The notes beneath the pieces were generated by a model, which was not told the origin of the DNA, did not search any database, and was given only the letters and a program-made list of their open reading frames with translations. The position numbers and the translations under genes are program-made. A stretch of 36,612 nucleotides of DNA from Comamonadaceae bacterium (GTDB taxonomy: Bacteria; Pseudomonadota; Gammaproteobacteria; Burkholderiales; Burkholderiaceae_C), in assembly GCA_013823655.1 (NCBI GenBank), contig PNMN01000003.1, positions 1 to 36,612 on the forward strand, read 5' to 3'. Shown in pieces: positions 1-9,579 of this stretch. The number at the start of each line of letters is the position of its first letter. Within the stretch, counting starts at the first letter, position 1.

Positions 1-1
1 C

Positions 2-427
2 TGCGGCGGCATGGCCGAAGGCCACACGCTGTACGGCTACCTGCCTGGTGGCGCGTCGGGTGGCATCTTGCCCGCGCGCCTGGCCGATGTGCCGCTGGAC
101 TTTGACACGCTCCAGGCGCATGGCTGCTTCATCGGCTCGGCGGCGGTGGTGGTGTTGGGCCAGCACGACCGTGCGCGCGACGCCGCGCTCAACGCCATGC
201 GCTTTTTTGAGGATGAAAGCTGTGGCCAGTGCACGCCCTGCCGCGTCGGCACCCAGAAAGCCGCGGCCCTGATGGCGCAACCCGGCGACTGGGATGCGAC
301 CACGCTGGAAGACCTGGCCGTGGTCATGAGCGACGCCTCCATCTGCGGCCTGGGTCAGGCAGCGCCCAACCCCCTGCGTTGCGTGGTGAAGTACTTTCCG
401 CACGAAGTGTCTGGAGGTGCGGCATGA
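2..427 (+). CDS. fdsB: NAD-dependent formate dehydrogenase beta subunit / NuoF-like flavoprotein, C-terminal part (truncated at window edge)
   Basis: Frame open from the window edge; GGASGGILP and the C-x2-C-x2-C motif (ESCGQCTPCRVGT) with a later Cys (SICGLG), typical of NuoF/FdsB; stop overlaps the next ATG (ATGA). Confidence 0.85.
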   Translation, partial: CGGMAEGHTLYGYLPGGASGGILPARLADVPLDFDTLQAHGCFIGSAAVVVLGQHDRARDAALNAMRFFEDESCGQCTPCRVGTQKAAALMAQPGDWDATTLEDLAVVMSDASICGLGQAAPNPLRCVVKYFPHEVSGGAA

Positions 428-3360
428 GCACCCCCACCATCGCCTTCACCCTCGACGGCGTGCCGCTGCTGGCCCGGCAAGGCGAGACCGTGCTCAAAGC
501 GGCGCAGCGCCACGGCGTGGACATCCCGCACCTCTGTCACGCCGACGGCCTGCGCGCCGACGGCAACTGCCGCGCCTGCGTGGTGGAGGTGGCGGGCGAG
601 CGCGCGCTGGCCGCTTCGTGCTGCCGCGCCGTCACGCCCGGCATGGACGTGAAGGCGGGCAGCGCGCGCGCGCTCAAGAGCCAGCAGCTGGTGCTGGAGC
701 TGCTGCTGGCCGACCGGCCCGAGGCGGGCCACCAATGGGTGGATGGGCAAAGCGATCAGCCGCACGGCGAACTCAGCCACTGGGCAAACAGGCTGGGCGT
801 GACGGCCCGGCCCGAACTGAAAGCGCTGCGGCAAGCGGCTCCTGCGCCCGACCTGAGCCACCCCGCCATGGCGGTCAACCTGAACGCCTGCATCCAGTGC
901 ACCCGCTGCGTGCGCGCCTGTCGCGAAACGCAGATGAACGACGTGATCGGCGTCGCCCACCGGGGCGCGCAGGCGCAGATCGTGTTCGATCTGGGCGACC
1001 CCATGGGTGCCAGCAGTTGCGTCGGCTGCGGCGAATGCGTGCAGGCCTGCCCGACCGGCGCGCTCAGCCCCAAGACGCTGATGGGCGACCAGCGCGTGGA
1101 CAAGGCGGTGGACTCGGTCTGCCCCTATTGCGGCGTCGGCTGCCAGCTGACTTACCAGGTCAAGGGCAACACCATCGTGGCCGTCGATGGCCGCAACGGC
1201 CCGGCCAACCAGGGCCGCCTGTGCGTCAAGGGCCGCTTCGGATTCGACTACGCCCAGCACCCGCAGCGCCTGACCAAGCCACTGATCCGCAAGCCCGGCG
1301 TGCCCAAAGACCCCAGCGCCACCGCGCGACCAGACGACTGGCGCGCCGTGTTCCGCGAAGCCAGCTGGGACGAGGCGCTCGACCTCGCCGCCGGTGGTTT
1401 GAAAGCGCTGCGCGACACCCACGGCGACAGAGCGCTGGCTGGCTTTGGCTCCGCCAAGGGCAGCAACGAAGAGGCCTATCTGTTCCAGAAGCTGGTGCGC
1501 ACCGGCTTTGGCAGCAACAACGTGGATCACTGCACCCGCCTGTGCCACGCCAGCAGCGTGGCGGCGCTGCTCGAAGCCGTGGGCTCGGGCGCGGTGAGCA
1601 ACCCGGTGGGCGATGTGGCGCACGCGGCCTTGGTGCTGGTGATCGGCGCCAACCCGACCAACAACCACCCGGTGGCCGCCACCTGGATGAAAAACGCCGC
1701 CGCGCGCGGCACGCAGATCGTGCTGGCCGACCCGCGCCGCACCGACCTGCACCGCCACGCCTGGCGGCACCTGCCGTTCAAGGCCGACACCGACGTCGCC
1801 CTGCTCAACGCCCTGCTGCACGTGGTGATTGCAGAGGGTCTGACAGACGCTGATTTCATCGCCCGCCGCGTCGACAACTTCGACGCCATCCGCGAGCAGG
1901 TGAAACACACCACGCCCGAGGCCATGGCGCCGATCTGCGGCATCGACCCGCACACCATCCGCGAAGTGGCGCGCGCCTACGCCACCAGCCCGGCGTCGAT
2001 GATCCTCTGGGGCATGGGCGTGAGCCAGCACACCCACGGCACCGACAACGTGCGCTGCCTGATCGCGCTGGCCAGCATCACCGGGCAGATCGGCCGCCCC
2101 GGCACAGGCCTGCACCCGCTGCGCGGGCAGAACAACGTGCAGGGCGCGAGCGATGCGGGCCTGATCCCCATGATGTACCCCAACTACCAGCGGGTGAACA
2201 AGCCCGACGCCCACCGCTGGTTTGAGTCTTTCTGGGGCATCCCGCTGGACAGCCAGCCCGGCCTGACGGTGGTGGAGATCCTGCACAAGGCGCAGGCCCC
2301 GGCCGACGACCCGCAGAAGATCTGGGGCATGGTCATCATGGGCGAGAACCCGGCCATGAGCGACCCGGACCTGAACCACGCCCGCGAAGGGCTGGCCAGT
2401 CTGCAGCACCTGGTGGTGCAAGACCTGTTCATGACCGAAACCGCCTGGCTGGCCGACGTGGTGCTGCCCGCCAGCGCCTGGCCCGAGAAGACCGGCACGG
2501 TGACCAACACCGACCGCATGGTGCAGATGGGACGCCGTGCGCTGGACCTGCCGGGTGATGCGAAGCCGGACCTGTGGATCATCCAGCAACTGGCCAGCCG
2601 CATGGGCCCCCACGCTGCGCCGCTGCGCGGGTCGCTGCCCCCCGAGGGGGCTGCCGACGCCTTGGGGCGGCCCCGCGGCGCGGTGGGCCTGAACTGGCAC
2701 TACGAAGGCGACGATGGTGGCGTGGCGGCGGTCTATGAGGAGATGCGCCAGGCCATGCACGGCGGCCACCAGCGGGGCATTCTGGCGGGCGTGAGCTGGC
2801 AGCGGCTGCAGCGCGAAGGCAGCGTGACCTACCCCTGCCTGAACGAGGACGAGCCGGGTCAGCCCATCGTCTTCACCGATCGCTTCGCCACCGCCAACGG
2901 CCGCGTGCAACTGGTGCCCGCCGCGTTCAGACCCGCCGCCGAGTTGCCCGATGCCGACCACCCCTTCGTGCTCATCACCGGGCGCCAGCTGGAGCACTGG
3001 CACACCGGCAGCATGACGCGGCGCAGCCAGGTGCTGGACGCGGTGGAGCCGCACCCGAGCCTGAGTCTGAACGGTGCTGAACTGGCGCGTCTGGGCTTGC
3101 AGGCCGGTGATGTGGTGACGGTGCAATCGCGCCGCGGCAGCGTGGTGCTGCACACCCGGCGCGACGACGGCACGCCGCCGGGCACGGTCTACATGCCCTT
3201 CGCCTATGCCGAGGCGGCGGCCAACCTGCTGACCAACCCGGCGCTCGACCCAACGGCCAAGATTCCCGGGTTCAAGTACTGCGCGGTGCAGGTCACGCCC
3301 GGGGGTGAGCTGCACGAAGGCGTGGGCTGCGGTGGAGCTGCAGAGCCATCCGGGCCATGA
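424..3360 (+). CDS. fdsA: Formate dehydrogenase alpha subunit (molybdopterin, Fe-S), FdsA-like
   Basis: N-terminal 2Fe-2S domain (CHADGLRADGNCRAC), ferredoxin motifs (CIQCTRCVRAC, CVGCGECVQACP), CPYCGVGCQL, DHCTRLCHASS Mo-Cys region and molydopterin-binding C-terminus. ATG at 424 overlaps the fdsB stop. Confidence 0.93.
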   Translation: MSTPTIAFTLDGVPLLARQGETVLKAAQRHGVDIPHLCHADGLRADGNCRACVVEVAGERALAASCCRAVTPGMDVKAGSARALKSQQLVLELLLADRPEAGHQWVDGQSDQPHGELSHWANRLGVTARPELKALRQAAPAPDLSHPAMAVNLNACIQCTRCVRACRETQMNDVIGVAHRGAQAQIVFDLGDPMGASSCVGCGECVQACPTGALSPKTLMGDQRVDKAVDSVCPYCGVGCQLTYQVKGNTIVAVDGRNGPANQGRLCVKGRFGFDYAQHPQRLTKPLIRKPGVPKDPSATARPDDWRAVFREASWDEALDLAAGGLKALRDTHGDRALAGFGSAKGSNEEAYLFQKLVRTGFGSNNVDHCTRLCHASSVAALLEAVGSGAVSNPVGDVAHAALVLVIGANPTNNHPVAATWMKNAAARGTQIVLADPRRTDLHRHAWRHLPFKADTDVALLNALLHVVIAEGLTDADFIARRVDNFDAIREQVKHTTPEAMAPICGIDPHTIREVARAYATSPASMILWGMGVSQHTHGTDNVRCLIALASITGQIGRPGTGLHPLRGQNNVQGASDAGLIPMMYPNYQRVNKPDAHRWFESFWGIPLDSQPGLTVVEILHKAQAPADDPQKIWGMVIMGENPAMSDPDLNHAREGLASLQHLVVQDLFMTETAWLADVVLPASAWPEKTGTVTNTDRMVQMGRRALDLPGDAKPDLWIIQQLASRMGPHAAPLRGSLPPEGAADALGRPRGAVGLNWHYEGDDGGVAAVYEEMRQAMHGGHQRGILAGVSWQRLQREGSVTYPCLNEDEPGQPIVFTDRFATANGRVQLVPAAFRPAAELPDADHPFVLITGRQLEHWHTGSMTRRSQVLDAVEPHPSLSLNGAELARLGLQAGDVVTVQSRRGSVVLHTRRDDGTPPGTVYMPFAYAEAAANLLTNPALDPTAKIPGFKYCAVQVTPGGELHEGVGCGGAAEPSGP
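2605..2690. repeat. Putative GC-rich palindromic repeat element inserted in frame in fdsA
   Basis: cccccacgctgcgccgctgcgcgggtcgctgccccccgagggggctgccgacgccttggggcggccccgcggcgcg; perfect hairpin GCCCCC-CGA-GGGGGC; encodes a low-complexity peptide (PHAAPLRGSLPPEGAADALGRPRGAVG) interrupting the sequence between RMG and LNWHYEG. Confidence 0.55.
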
Positions 3361-3451
3361 ACCCAAAACCGCAGTGGAGCGCTTGTGGTGCGCAGGAAAG
3401 GCTCATGCACACGCACGCCTTTGACCACACAGCCGCATTCGCCGCGTGACT

Positions 3452-5053
3452 TCAACGCGAGGTGCCTTCCGAGCGCGTGATCTTGTTCCACACGTTGTAC
3501 TTGCCCACCGGCTTGTTCATGGGCAGGCGTTTGACCTCCTGGAAGGTGCGCGCGTCGTAGACGATCAGCGCGCCGTCGGCCTCCCACAGGCTGGCCAGCG
3601 CGTAGCGGCCATCTTTCGTGAACTCGATGTGGGTCAGCGTCTTGCCGGGTTCGCGCACGCTGGCCACCACGTCGAGTGTGCGCTTGTCGATGATGGTCAT
3701 GGTGTCCTTGGCGGTCGGGCTCATCATCGAGTCGGTCCAGGCGTAGGGCGTGCGTTCGTGGCTGCGCATGAAAAAGCCGGGGCCCGGCACCGCAATCGTT
3801 CGCACCAGGCTCCAGTCCTTCATGTCGATGACGGTGATCGTGCCGTCCTTGAGGTTTGGACTGGCGAGCACGGTGGTGCCGTTCCAGGCGAAGGTGATGC
3901 CCGAGCCCAGGTGCGGCATGCCTGCGATCGGCAGCGCGGCGATGCGTCGGCGCACATCCAGATTGACAACCTGACCACTGGGCGCACCGTCGGCCCGGGG
4001 CCCCGAGGCGCCCAGCGCGTGGGCGTAGGCCTGGTCGAAGAAAAAATTGTCCAGCGGCTCGGCCAGCATGGTGCGCCGCACACCGAGGAAGCCCCGCTTG
4101 GGCAGACCCTCGCCCATGCGGTAGTCGTGCACCAGGCCCTCGTAGATGTCCTCGGCTTTCGGGTCGTAGGAGATCTCCCACAGCTCTGGGATGTCCTTGA
4201 GCGCGACGATGAAGCTCATTCGCGGTTCGGCGTCGTACACCGCCGAGACGCGCGAGCTCTGTTTGCCGTCGCGCGTGGCCACGTCGAACACCTTCACGAG
4301 TTGCAGGTCCGAATCGAGCAGCACCAGTGTGTGCGGCAGGTAGTTGGCGACCATCACCCACTTGCCGTCGCTGCTGACGGCGACGTTGCGCGTGTTCAAC
4401 CCGGCCCGCACCTCGGCCACCACGGTCAGGTTCCAAAGGTCGTACTTGGTGACCCAGCCGTCACGCGAGCCGAAATAGACGAAGCGGCCGTCGGCGCTGA
4501 ACTTGGGGCCACCGTGCAGTGCAAAGCGGCTGGCAAAGCGGTGAATGCGCTCGAAGCGGTCGCCGTCGACCAGCGACACATGGTGGTCACCACCTTCGAC
4601 GACAACGAACAGGTTCATCGGGTCGGCCTGCCACTTCGGCTTGGCCGGCAGATCGCGCGCGAGCGCGGTCTGGACGCGCGAAGCGCGGATGTCGGCCTCG
4701 CTCCAAGCCGGCGTGGGCAGCACCGGCGTGTAGATCCACTGCGTCAGCGCTGCGATCTCGGCGGCCGACAGGGTGTCCTGAAAACCCGGCATCTGCGTCG
4801 CCACGCGGCCCTTGGCTATGACCGTGAGCGCCTCGGACTGCCGCAGCCGCGCCAGACTCTCGGGCAGCAGCGCGGGGCCCATCAGACCGGTGCGCTGTGG
4901 CCCGTGACAGGCCGCGCAATGCTGCTGGTACAGCCGGGTTGGCACCTCCGCTGCGGCAGGGGCTGCCTTTGCGGTCTGCGCCTGCGCGAGATCGACACCC
5001 ATCCACAACAAGCCGAATGCCAAGACCAACGTCCCAATCATGTGTCGATCCAT
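3452..5053 (-). CDS. nirN: NirN-like cytochrome c / d1-type propeller protein (heme d1 maturation)
   Basis: Signal peptide, CAACH heme c motif, NirS-like d1 propeller, C-terminus KYNVWNKI. Operon position with nirJ. Start could also be 5086. Confidence 0.85.
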   Translation of the reverse strand: MDRHMIGTLVLAFGLLWMGVDLAQAQTAKAAPAAAEVPTRLYQQHCAACHGPQRTGLMGPALLPESLARLRQSEALTVIAKGRVATQMPGFQDTLSAAEIAALTQWIYTPVLPTPAWSEADIRASRVQTALARDLPAKPKWQADPMNLFVVVEGGDHHVSLVDGDRFERIHRFASRFALHGGPKFSADGRFVYFGSRDGWVTKYDLWNLTVVAEVRAGLNTRNVAVSSDGKWVMVANYLPHTLVLLDSDLQLVKVFDVATRDGKQSSRVSAVYDAEPRMSFIVALKDIPELWEISYDPKAEDIYEGLVHDYRMGEGLPKRGFLGVRRTMLAEPLDNFFFDQAYAHALGASGPRADGAPSGQVVNLDVRRRIAALPIAGMPHLGSGITFAWNGTTVLASPNLKDGTITVIDMKDWSLVRTIAVPGPGFFMRSHERTPYAWTDSMMSPTAKDTMTIIDKRTLDVVASVREPGKTLTHIEFTKDGRYALASLWEADGALIVYDARTFQEVKRLPMNKPVGKYNVWNKITRSEGTSR

Positions 5054-5082
5054 ATTCCTCACGATTCCTGCTCCTGGCTTGC

Positions 5083-6330
5083 TCATAAAAACCTGACCGG
5101 GTGAAACGCTGCGCCCCTGCTGGCTCCCATCGGGTGGGCTCCTGCGAACGCCTCGGCGGCACGTCCCGGCCATGCCGTCAGGCCGATTTCGTCGTCTTCG
5201 AGGTAGCAACCCGGGTCCTCGGCCCACGGGTCACCGCTGACCTGCTGCGCGCGAACGCGCGTGTTGCCGCCGCAGATGTCGAGCTGCGCGCAGCCCCCGC
5301 AACGCCCGCCCACGCGGCGCGGGCGCTGCTTCAGACCGGCCATCAGCGCATCGCTGGTGTCTGGCCAGATCGCGGAGAACGGCCGCTCACGCACGCTGCC
5401 CAGGCTGTGGTGCCACCACATGGTGTCGGGGTGCACGACGCCGAGGTTGTCGATGTTGGCCACGTTGATGCCGCTCGAATTGCCGCCCCACGCACGCAGA
5501 TGCGCCTCCAGCGCAAGCGCCCGGTGCGGCAGGTGCTGGCGCACCCATTGCAGCAGGTAGACCCCGTCGGCATCGTTGTTGCCGGTGACGTATTCGCGCC
5601 CGATGCCGTCTTGCGCGTCGCGCCAGGCGGTTTCGAAAAGCAGGTCGAGCGCCTTGCGCGTGGCCTCGAAATGCGCGTCCTTGGCGCGGTGGATGTTGCC
5701 GCGCCCGGCGTAGTTGAGGTGCGAAAAGTAAAACTTCTCCGCCCCTTCGTCGCGCATCAGCGCCAGCAACGCGGGCAACTCGTCGGCGTTGAGTGCGGTC
5801 ATCGTGTAGCGCAGACCCACCTTGACGCCGCGCTCGCGCAGCAGCCGCACCCCGTTCAGACTGAGGGCAAAGGCCCCGTTTTGCCGACGAAAGCGGTCGT
5901 GTACCGCGCCGATGCCGTCCAGGCTGATGCCCACGTAGTCGAACCGGGCCTGCTCGATGCGCTCGGCCATCGCTGCGTCGATCAGTGTGCCGTTGCTCGA
6001 CAGCCCGACATAAAAGCCCATCGCCCGTGCCCGCAGGCCGATCTCGAACAGGTCGGGACGCAGCAGCGGTTCGCCACCGGAGAGGATCAGCACCGGCACG
6101 CCGAAGGCCTTCAGATCGTCCATGACCTCGAACACCTCCGCCGTGGAGAGTTCGCCCGCGTAGTCGTGATCGGCCGACAGGGCGTAGCAGTGCTTGCAGG
6201 TCAGGTTGCAGCGGCGGATCAGGTTCCAGATGACCACCGGCCCCCCCGGCTGCAGCCGTCGCGGTGGCGCCATCACCCCGTCACGCTCGGCTGCGGCCAG
6301 CAGCCTCATGTATTGCGAAACACGAAACAT
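5083..6330 (-). CDS. nirJ: Heme d1 biosynthesis radical SAM protein NirJ
   Basis: CNLTCKHCY radical SAM motif, GGEPLLRPD, SPASM-like C-terminal Cys cluster (CGGCAQLDICGGNTRVRA...C). Start 6330 or 6336. Confidence 0.93.
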   Translation of the reverse strand: MFRVSQYMRLLAAAERDGVMAPPRRLQPGGPVVIWNLIRRCNLTCKHCYALSADHDYAGELSTAEVFEVMDDLKAFGVPVLILSGGEPLLRPDLFEIGLRARAMGFYVGLSSNGTLIDAAMAERIEQARFDYVGISLDGIGAVHDRFRRQNGAFALSLNGVRLLRERGVKVGLRYTMTALNADELPALLALMRDEGAEKFYFSHLNYAGRGNIHRAKDAHFEATRKALDLLFETAWRDAQDGIGREYVTGNNDADGVYLLQWVRQHLPHRALALEAHLRAWGGNSSGINVANIDNLGVVHPDTMWWHHSLGSVRERPFSAIWPDTSDALMAGLKQRPRRVGGRCGGCAQLDICGGNTRVRAQQVSGDPWAEDPGCYLEDDEIGLTAWPGRAAEAFAGAHPMGASRGAAFHPVRFL

Positions 6331-6332
6331 GG

Positions 6333-6815
6333 TCATTCGTCCTTGATGCGCAGGCCTGTTTTCTTCAGGATGACGGTCGAATACAACACCTCGTCGCTGC
6401 GGCAGGCTGTGCCCAGCAAGGCACGAAGTCCGTCGCGCTGGCGCTCGACCTCGACGCGCGAATGGCCGTGCAGCATCGCGAACAGGTTGAAGGGCCATTC
6501 GGGCAGGTGGCGCGGCCGCCGATAGCAATGACTGACAAAGGGCAGCGCGCCGATGCGCTCACCCAGGCTGTCGACCGCTTCGTCATCGACGTCCCACACC
6601 GTCATGCCGTTGGCCGTGAATCCCAGCCGGTAGTGGTTGGGCACCGCGCCGATGCGCCGCACCAGGCCTTGTTCGATCCATTGCGCAAGACGCTCGCGCA
6701 CGGCGGTGCCGCTGGTCCCGAGCATCGCGCCCAGCGCTTCGTAGGGTCGCGGCACGAGCGGCAGGCCGCTCTGCGTCGCGGCCACGAGCTGGCGATCAAA
6801 TTCGTCAAGTGCCAT
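6333..6815 (-). CDS. nirH: Siroheme decarboxylase family (Lrp/AsnC-like) NirH
   Basis: RIGAVPNHYRLGFTANGMTVWDV, CYRRPRHLPEWPFNLFAMLHG, C-terminal LKKTGLR; tight operon spacing. Confidence 0.85.
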   Translation of the reverse strand: MALDEFDRQLVAATQSGLPLVPRPYEALGAMLGTSGTAVRERLAQWIEQGLVRRIGAVPNHYRLGFTANGMTVWDVDDEAVDSLGERIGALPFVSHCYRRPRHLPEWPFNLFAMLHGHSRVEVERQRDGLRALLGTACRSDEVLYSTVILKKTGLRIKDE

Positions 6816-7314
6816 GGTGACTCCTCTGGTCCCTTTGCGCCGATAGCCGGAGTTCAACGAAGTACTCGCGTTCCTTCGGAAAGGCGTACACCTGCAGCCC
6901 GGTTTCGCGCTCGATGCGCTTGATCGCCGCGTCCACCTTCGAGGGCGATTCGGCAGCGAGCACGAACCACATGTTGAACGCGTGTTCGCGCCGGTAGTTG
7001 TGCGCCACCTCGGGCAAAGCGTTGACCTGAGCGGCGACTTCCTCGAAGCGTTGCTCGGGCACGCGCAGTGCCGCGAGCATGAACCGTCCGCCGGCCCGCT
7101 CGATCTGAAACAGCGGACCGAAACGCGTCAGAACACCGATCGCCAGCAGGCGCTGCAGCCGCTCGATCAACTCATCCTCTTTGAGCCCCAACTCTGCCGC
7201 GACGCTTGCAAACGGTCTGTCGTCGAGCGGGAAGCCGCCGTGCAACCGGTCGATCAGTCGGGCGTCGATGGGGTCGGTGTCAACCCCATAGAGACGCGGT
7301 TCATGCGTGGGCAT
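6805..7314 (-). CDS. nirG: Siroheme decarboxylase family (Lrp/AsnC-like) NirG
   Basis: RFGPLFQIERAGG, VAHNYRREHAFNMWFVLA; overlaps neighbouring genes. Confidence 0.85.
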   Translation of the reverse strand: MPTHEPRLYGVDTDPIDARLIDRLHGGFPLDDRPFASVAAELGLKEDELIERLQRLLAIGVLTRFGPLFQIERAGGRFMLAALRVPEQRFEEVAAQVNALPEVAHNYRREHAFNMWFVLAAESPSKVDAAIKRIERETGLQVYAFPKEREYFVELRLSAQRDQRSHHGT

Positions 7315-8344
7315 GGGCACCCTCCGGCATCGTTTGGCGGAAATAGCGCGCCCCGGTCTGCTTGAAACGGCGGCGGCTGAACAGAACCTCGCGCGGATGA
7401 CGTCCCAGCCCCGCGCGCTCGACGGCCTCGACAAGCGCCGCCTGAACCGACTCGCGGTCCCGTCCGTGGACCATGCAGTACAGGTTGTACGGCCAGTGCG
7501 CCGCACGCGTTCGGCGGTAGGCCAGGGTGACGCCCCGCTGGCGTGCCAGTTCGGCGCCGAGCGTATCGACAACCTCGTCGGGCACATCGAAAACCGTCAT
7601 GGCGTTGGCCGTGAATCCGAGTTCGTGGTGGCGCACCACGACACCGAAGCGCCGCAGCGTGCCGACGTCGAGCCAGCGGCCCAGCGTTGCCAGTACCGCC
7701 GCAGGTGGCATCGCGAGAGATCTGGCCCAGGACTCGAACGGTTTGGGCACCAGCGGCAGCCCGTCTTCAAGCAAGCTGGCCAGCGCATGCTCGCCCGGCT
7801 GCACCGCTCTGGCAAGGCCACCGATCACGCGGCGCGTGGGCGACCCACGCAGGGAGTCACCGGCCGTGCGCCCGTGGAGGTCGAAGCCGAGGTCGATGAC
7901 GTAGGCGCGCTGCATCTCCAGCCGCAGCGCGCTCACTCCGAGCGTCTGCTCCAGGGCGTGCACCTCGGCGTGCACCTGGTTGCGCGCACCACCGGTGATG
8001 ACGAACCAGAGGTTGAGGTGGTGCTCGCGTTCGTAGTTGTGGTTGACGCCCGGATGCGCCGACACCCGGTGCGCCACAGCCTCAAGCTGCGCTGGTGGCA
8101 CAGCCATCGCGCACAGCAAGGCGCTGCCGCCAACCCCGGCACCGAACACACCGCCAATGCGGCTGATGCTGCCTTCTTCGAGCAGCGCTGCGTATTCGGC
8201 CATGATTTCGCTGGCGGCGATGCCCAGCACGCCGCCGATGTGCGCGAACGGTTCATCCACGAGCGGGAAGTCGTGCTGCCAGCGGTTGAGCAGCGCGAAG
8301 CGCAGCGCCGGATCGAGCCTGTCCGGTGTGTCGTGTGCCGTCAC
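7301..8344 (-). CDS. nirDL: NirDL fusion, heme d1 biosynthesis siroheme decarboxylase
   Basis: Two consecutive Lrp/AsnC-like NirD and NirL halves: HNYEREHHLNLWFVITG and HHELGFTANAMTVFDVPDE...YRRTRAAHWPYNLYCMVHG. Confidence 0.88.
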   Translation of the reverse strand: MTAHDTPDRLDPALRFALLNRWQHDFPLVDEPFAHIGGVLGIAASEIMAEYAALLEEGSISRIGGVFGAGVGGSALLCAMAVPPAQLEAVAHRVSAHPGVNHNYEREHHLNLWFVITGGARNQVHAEVHALEQTLGVSALRLEMQRAYVIDLGFDLHGRTAGDSLRGSPTRRVIGGLARAVQPGEHALASLLEDGLPLVPKPFESWARSLAMPPAAVLATLGRWLDVGTLRRFGVVVRHHELGFTANAMTVFDVPDEVVDTLGAELARQRGVTLAYRRTRAAHWPYNLYCMVHGRDRESVQAALVEAVERAGLGRHPREVLFSRRRFKQTGARYFRQTMPEGAHAHA

Positions 8345-8352
8345 CGTGACCC

Positions 8353-9579
8353 CTAGAAACCCACGCGCGCCGCACGCGCGGTGAAGAAGATGCCACTGGG
8401 TGCATCGACATCGATCGTGGCCAGGGTTTCAAAACCCGTGGTGTCGATCACCGACACCCGGTTGGAGTCGCGCGAGCTGATCCACACCGCTTCCCCGCGC
8501 GGCGTGAATTCCATGTGCATCACGGCCTTGCCGGGCTCCAAGGTGCGCACGACACGCTGTGTGACGGTGTCGATGACTTGCACCCGGTGGTAATCGGGCA
8601 TGGCGAAGTTGACCCACACCTGGCGACCGTCGGGTCGGGCCATCACGAACACGGGTTGCCCCACCACAGGAATGCGCGCGGTTTCTACCCAGGTTCCGGT
8701 ATTGGCCACCAGCACCTCATGGCGACCGATCGCCGGCAGGTAGGCCTGCCCACCCGCCACCGCCCAGCCCCGCAGGTGCGGCATCTTGTACACCGGCAGC
8801 GGCTGGCCACCCCGACCGTAATCGGCCAGGATGCGACGCACTTTGGGCGCGTCCTCCCACAGGTCGATCATCGCGAACCCGTCCTCACCGAACAGGCCGG
8901 CAATGTAGTGGCGGCCATTCGGTGTGATGAGCGCGTCGTAGGGCTGGCGACCGATGCCTTCGAAGCGCGTCACGCGTGGACGTGTCGGCTCCGACAGGTC
9001 CGCGATCCAGATCGCATCGGCGTCGAACAGTGAAAAGATGAAGCGGCGCCCCGGCAGGTCCCTGAGTCCGACCACGCGCGAGCGCTGGCCTGACGCGGTC
9101 TCGGCCGGGATGTCGGCCACCAGGGCCAGCGTTTTGGCGTCGAACACCTTGATGCCGCCGGGGGTGTAGTTCTGCGCGACCACCAGGCTGCCGTCCTGCG
9201 AGATCGCGCCACCGATCGAGTTGCCCGCCTGCTGCACCCGCGCCACGATGCGTTGCGTGAGCAGGTTCACCTTCGTGAGCGCGCCGTCGCGACCAAACAC
9301 GTAGACGTTGGCAGCGTCGCGCGAAAACACCACCGAGGCGTGCGAAAGATCGCCCAACCCGCTGACTTCACCCCGCGCAGTGCGCGAGCTGGTGTTGATG
9401 ATGGTCAGCGCACCGCGCCCGCGCTGCACCACCACGCCGAGGTCTCCGGTGCCTTGCGGTGGTCCCTGGACAGGCGCCGACAACGTCGGCTCAAGCGACC
9501 CGCAGCCCTGAAGCAACAGCGGCGCGCCGAGAGCAAGCGTGCCACCGATGGCCGTGCCCAGAAGTGAGCGGCGCCTCAT
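8353..9579 (-). CDS. nirF: Heme d1 biosynthesis protein NirF
   Basis: Lipoprotein-like signal (LLLQGCG), d1-type beta propeller without heme c motif, located between nirC and nirDL. Confidence 0.9.
   Translation of the reverse strand: MRRRSLLGTAIGGTLALGAPLLLQGCGSLEPTLSAPVQGPPQGTGDLGVVVQRGRGALTIINTSSRTARGEVSGLGDLSHASVVFSRDAANVYVFGRDGALTKVNLLTQRIVARVQQAGNSIGGAISQDGSLVVAQNYTPGGIKVFDAKTLALVADIPAETASGQRSRVVGLRDLPGRRFIFSLFDADAIWIADLSEPTRPRVTRFEGIGRQPYDALITPNGRHYIAGLFGEDGFAMIDLWEDAPKVRRILADYGRGGQPLPVYKMPHLRGWAVAGGQAYLPAIGRHEVLVANTGTWVETARIPVVGQPVFVMARPDGRQVWVNFAMPDYHRVQVIDTVTQRVVRTLEPGKAVMHMEFTPRGEAVWISSRDSNRVSVIDTTGFETLATIDVDAPSGIFFTARAARVGF

Noticed and set aside
355-3366. 1003-aa antisense ORF opposite fdsA
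   Set aside because: Repetitive His/Gln/Val-rich translation typical of GC-rich antisense frames; fdsA on + has full domain motifs.
3446-5104. 552-aa + ORF opposite nirN
   Set aside because: Antisense shadow; the nirN frame has signal peptide, heme motif and d1 propeller.
5101-6525. 474-aa + ORF opposite nirJ
   Set aside because: Antisense to a clear radical SAM gene.
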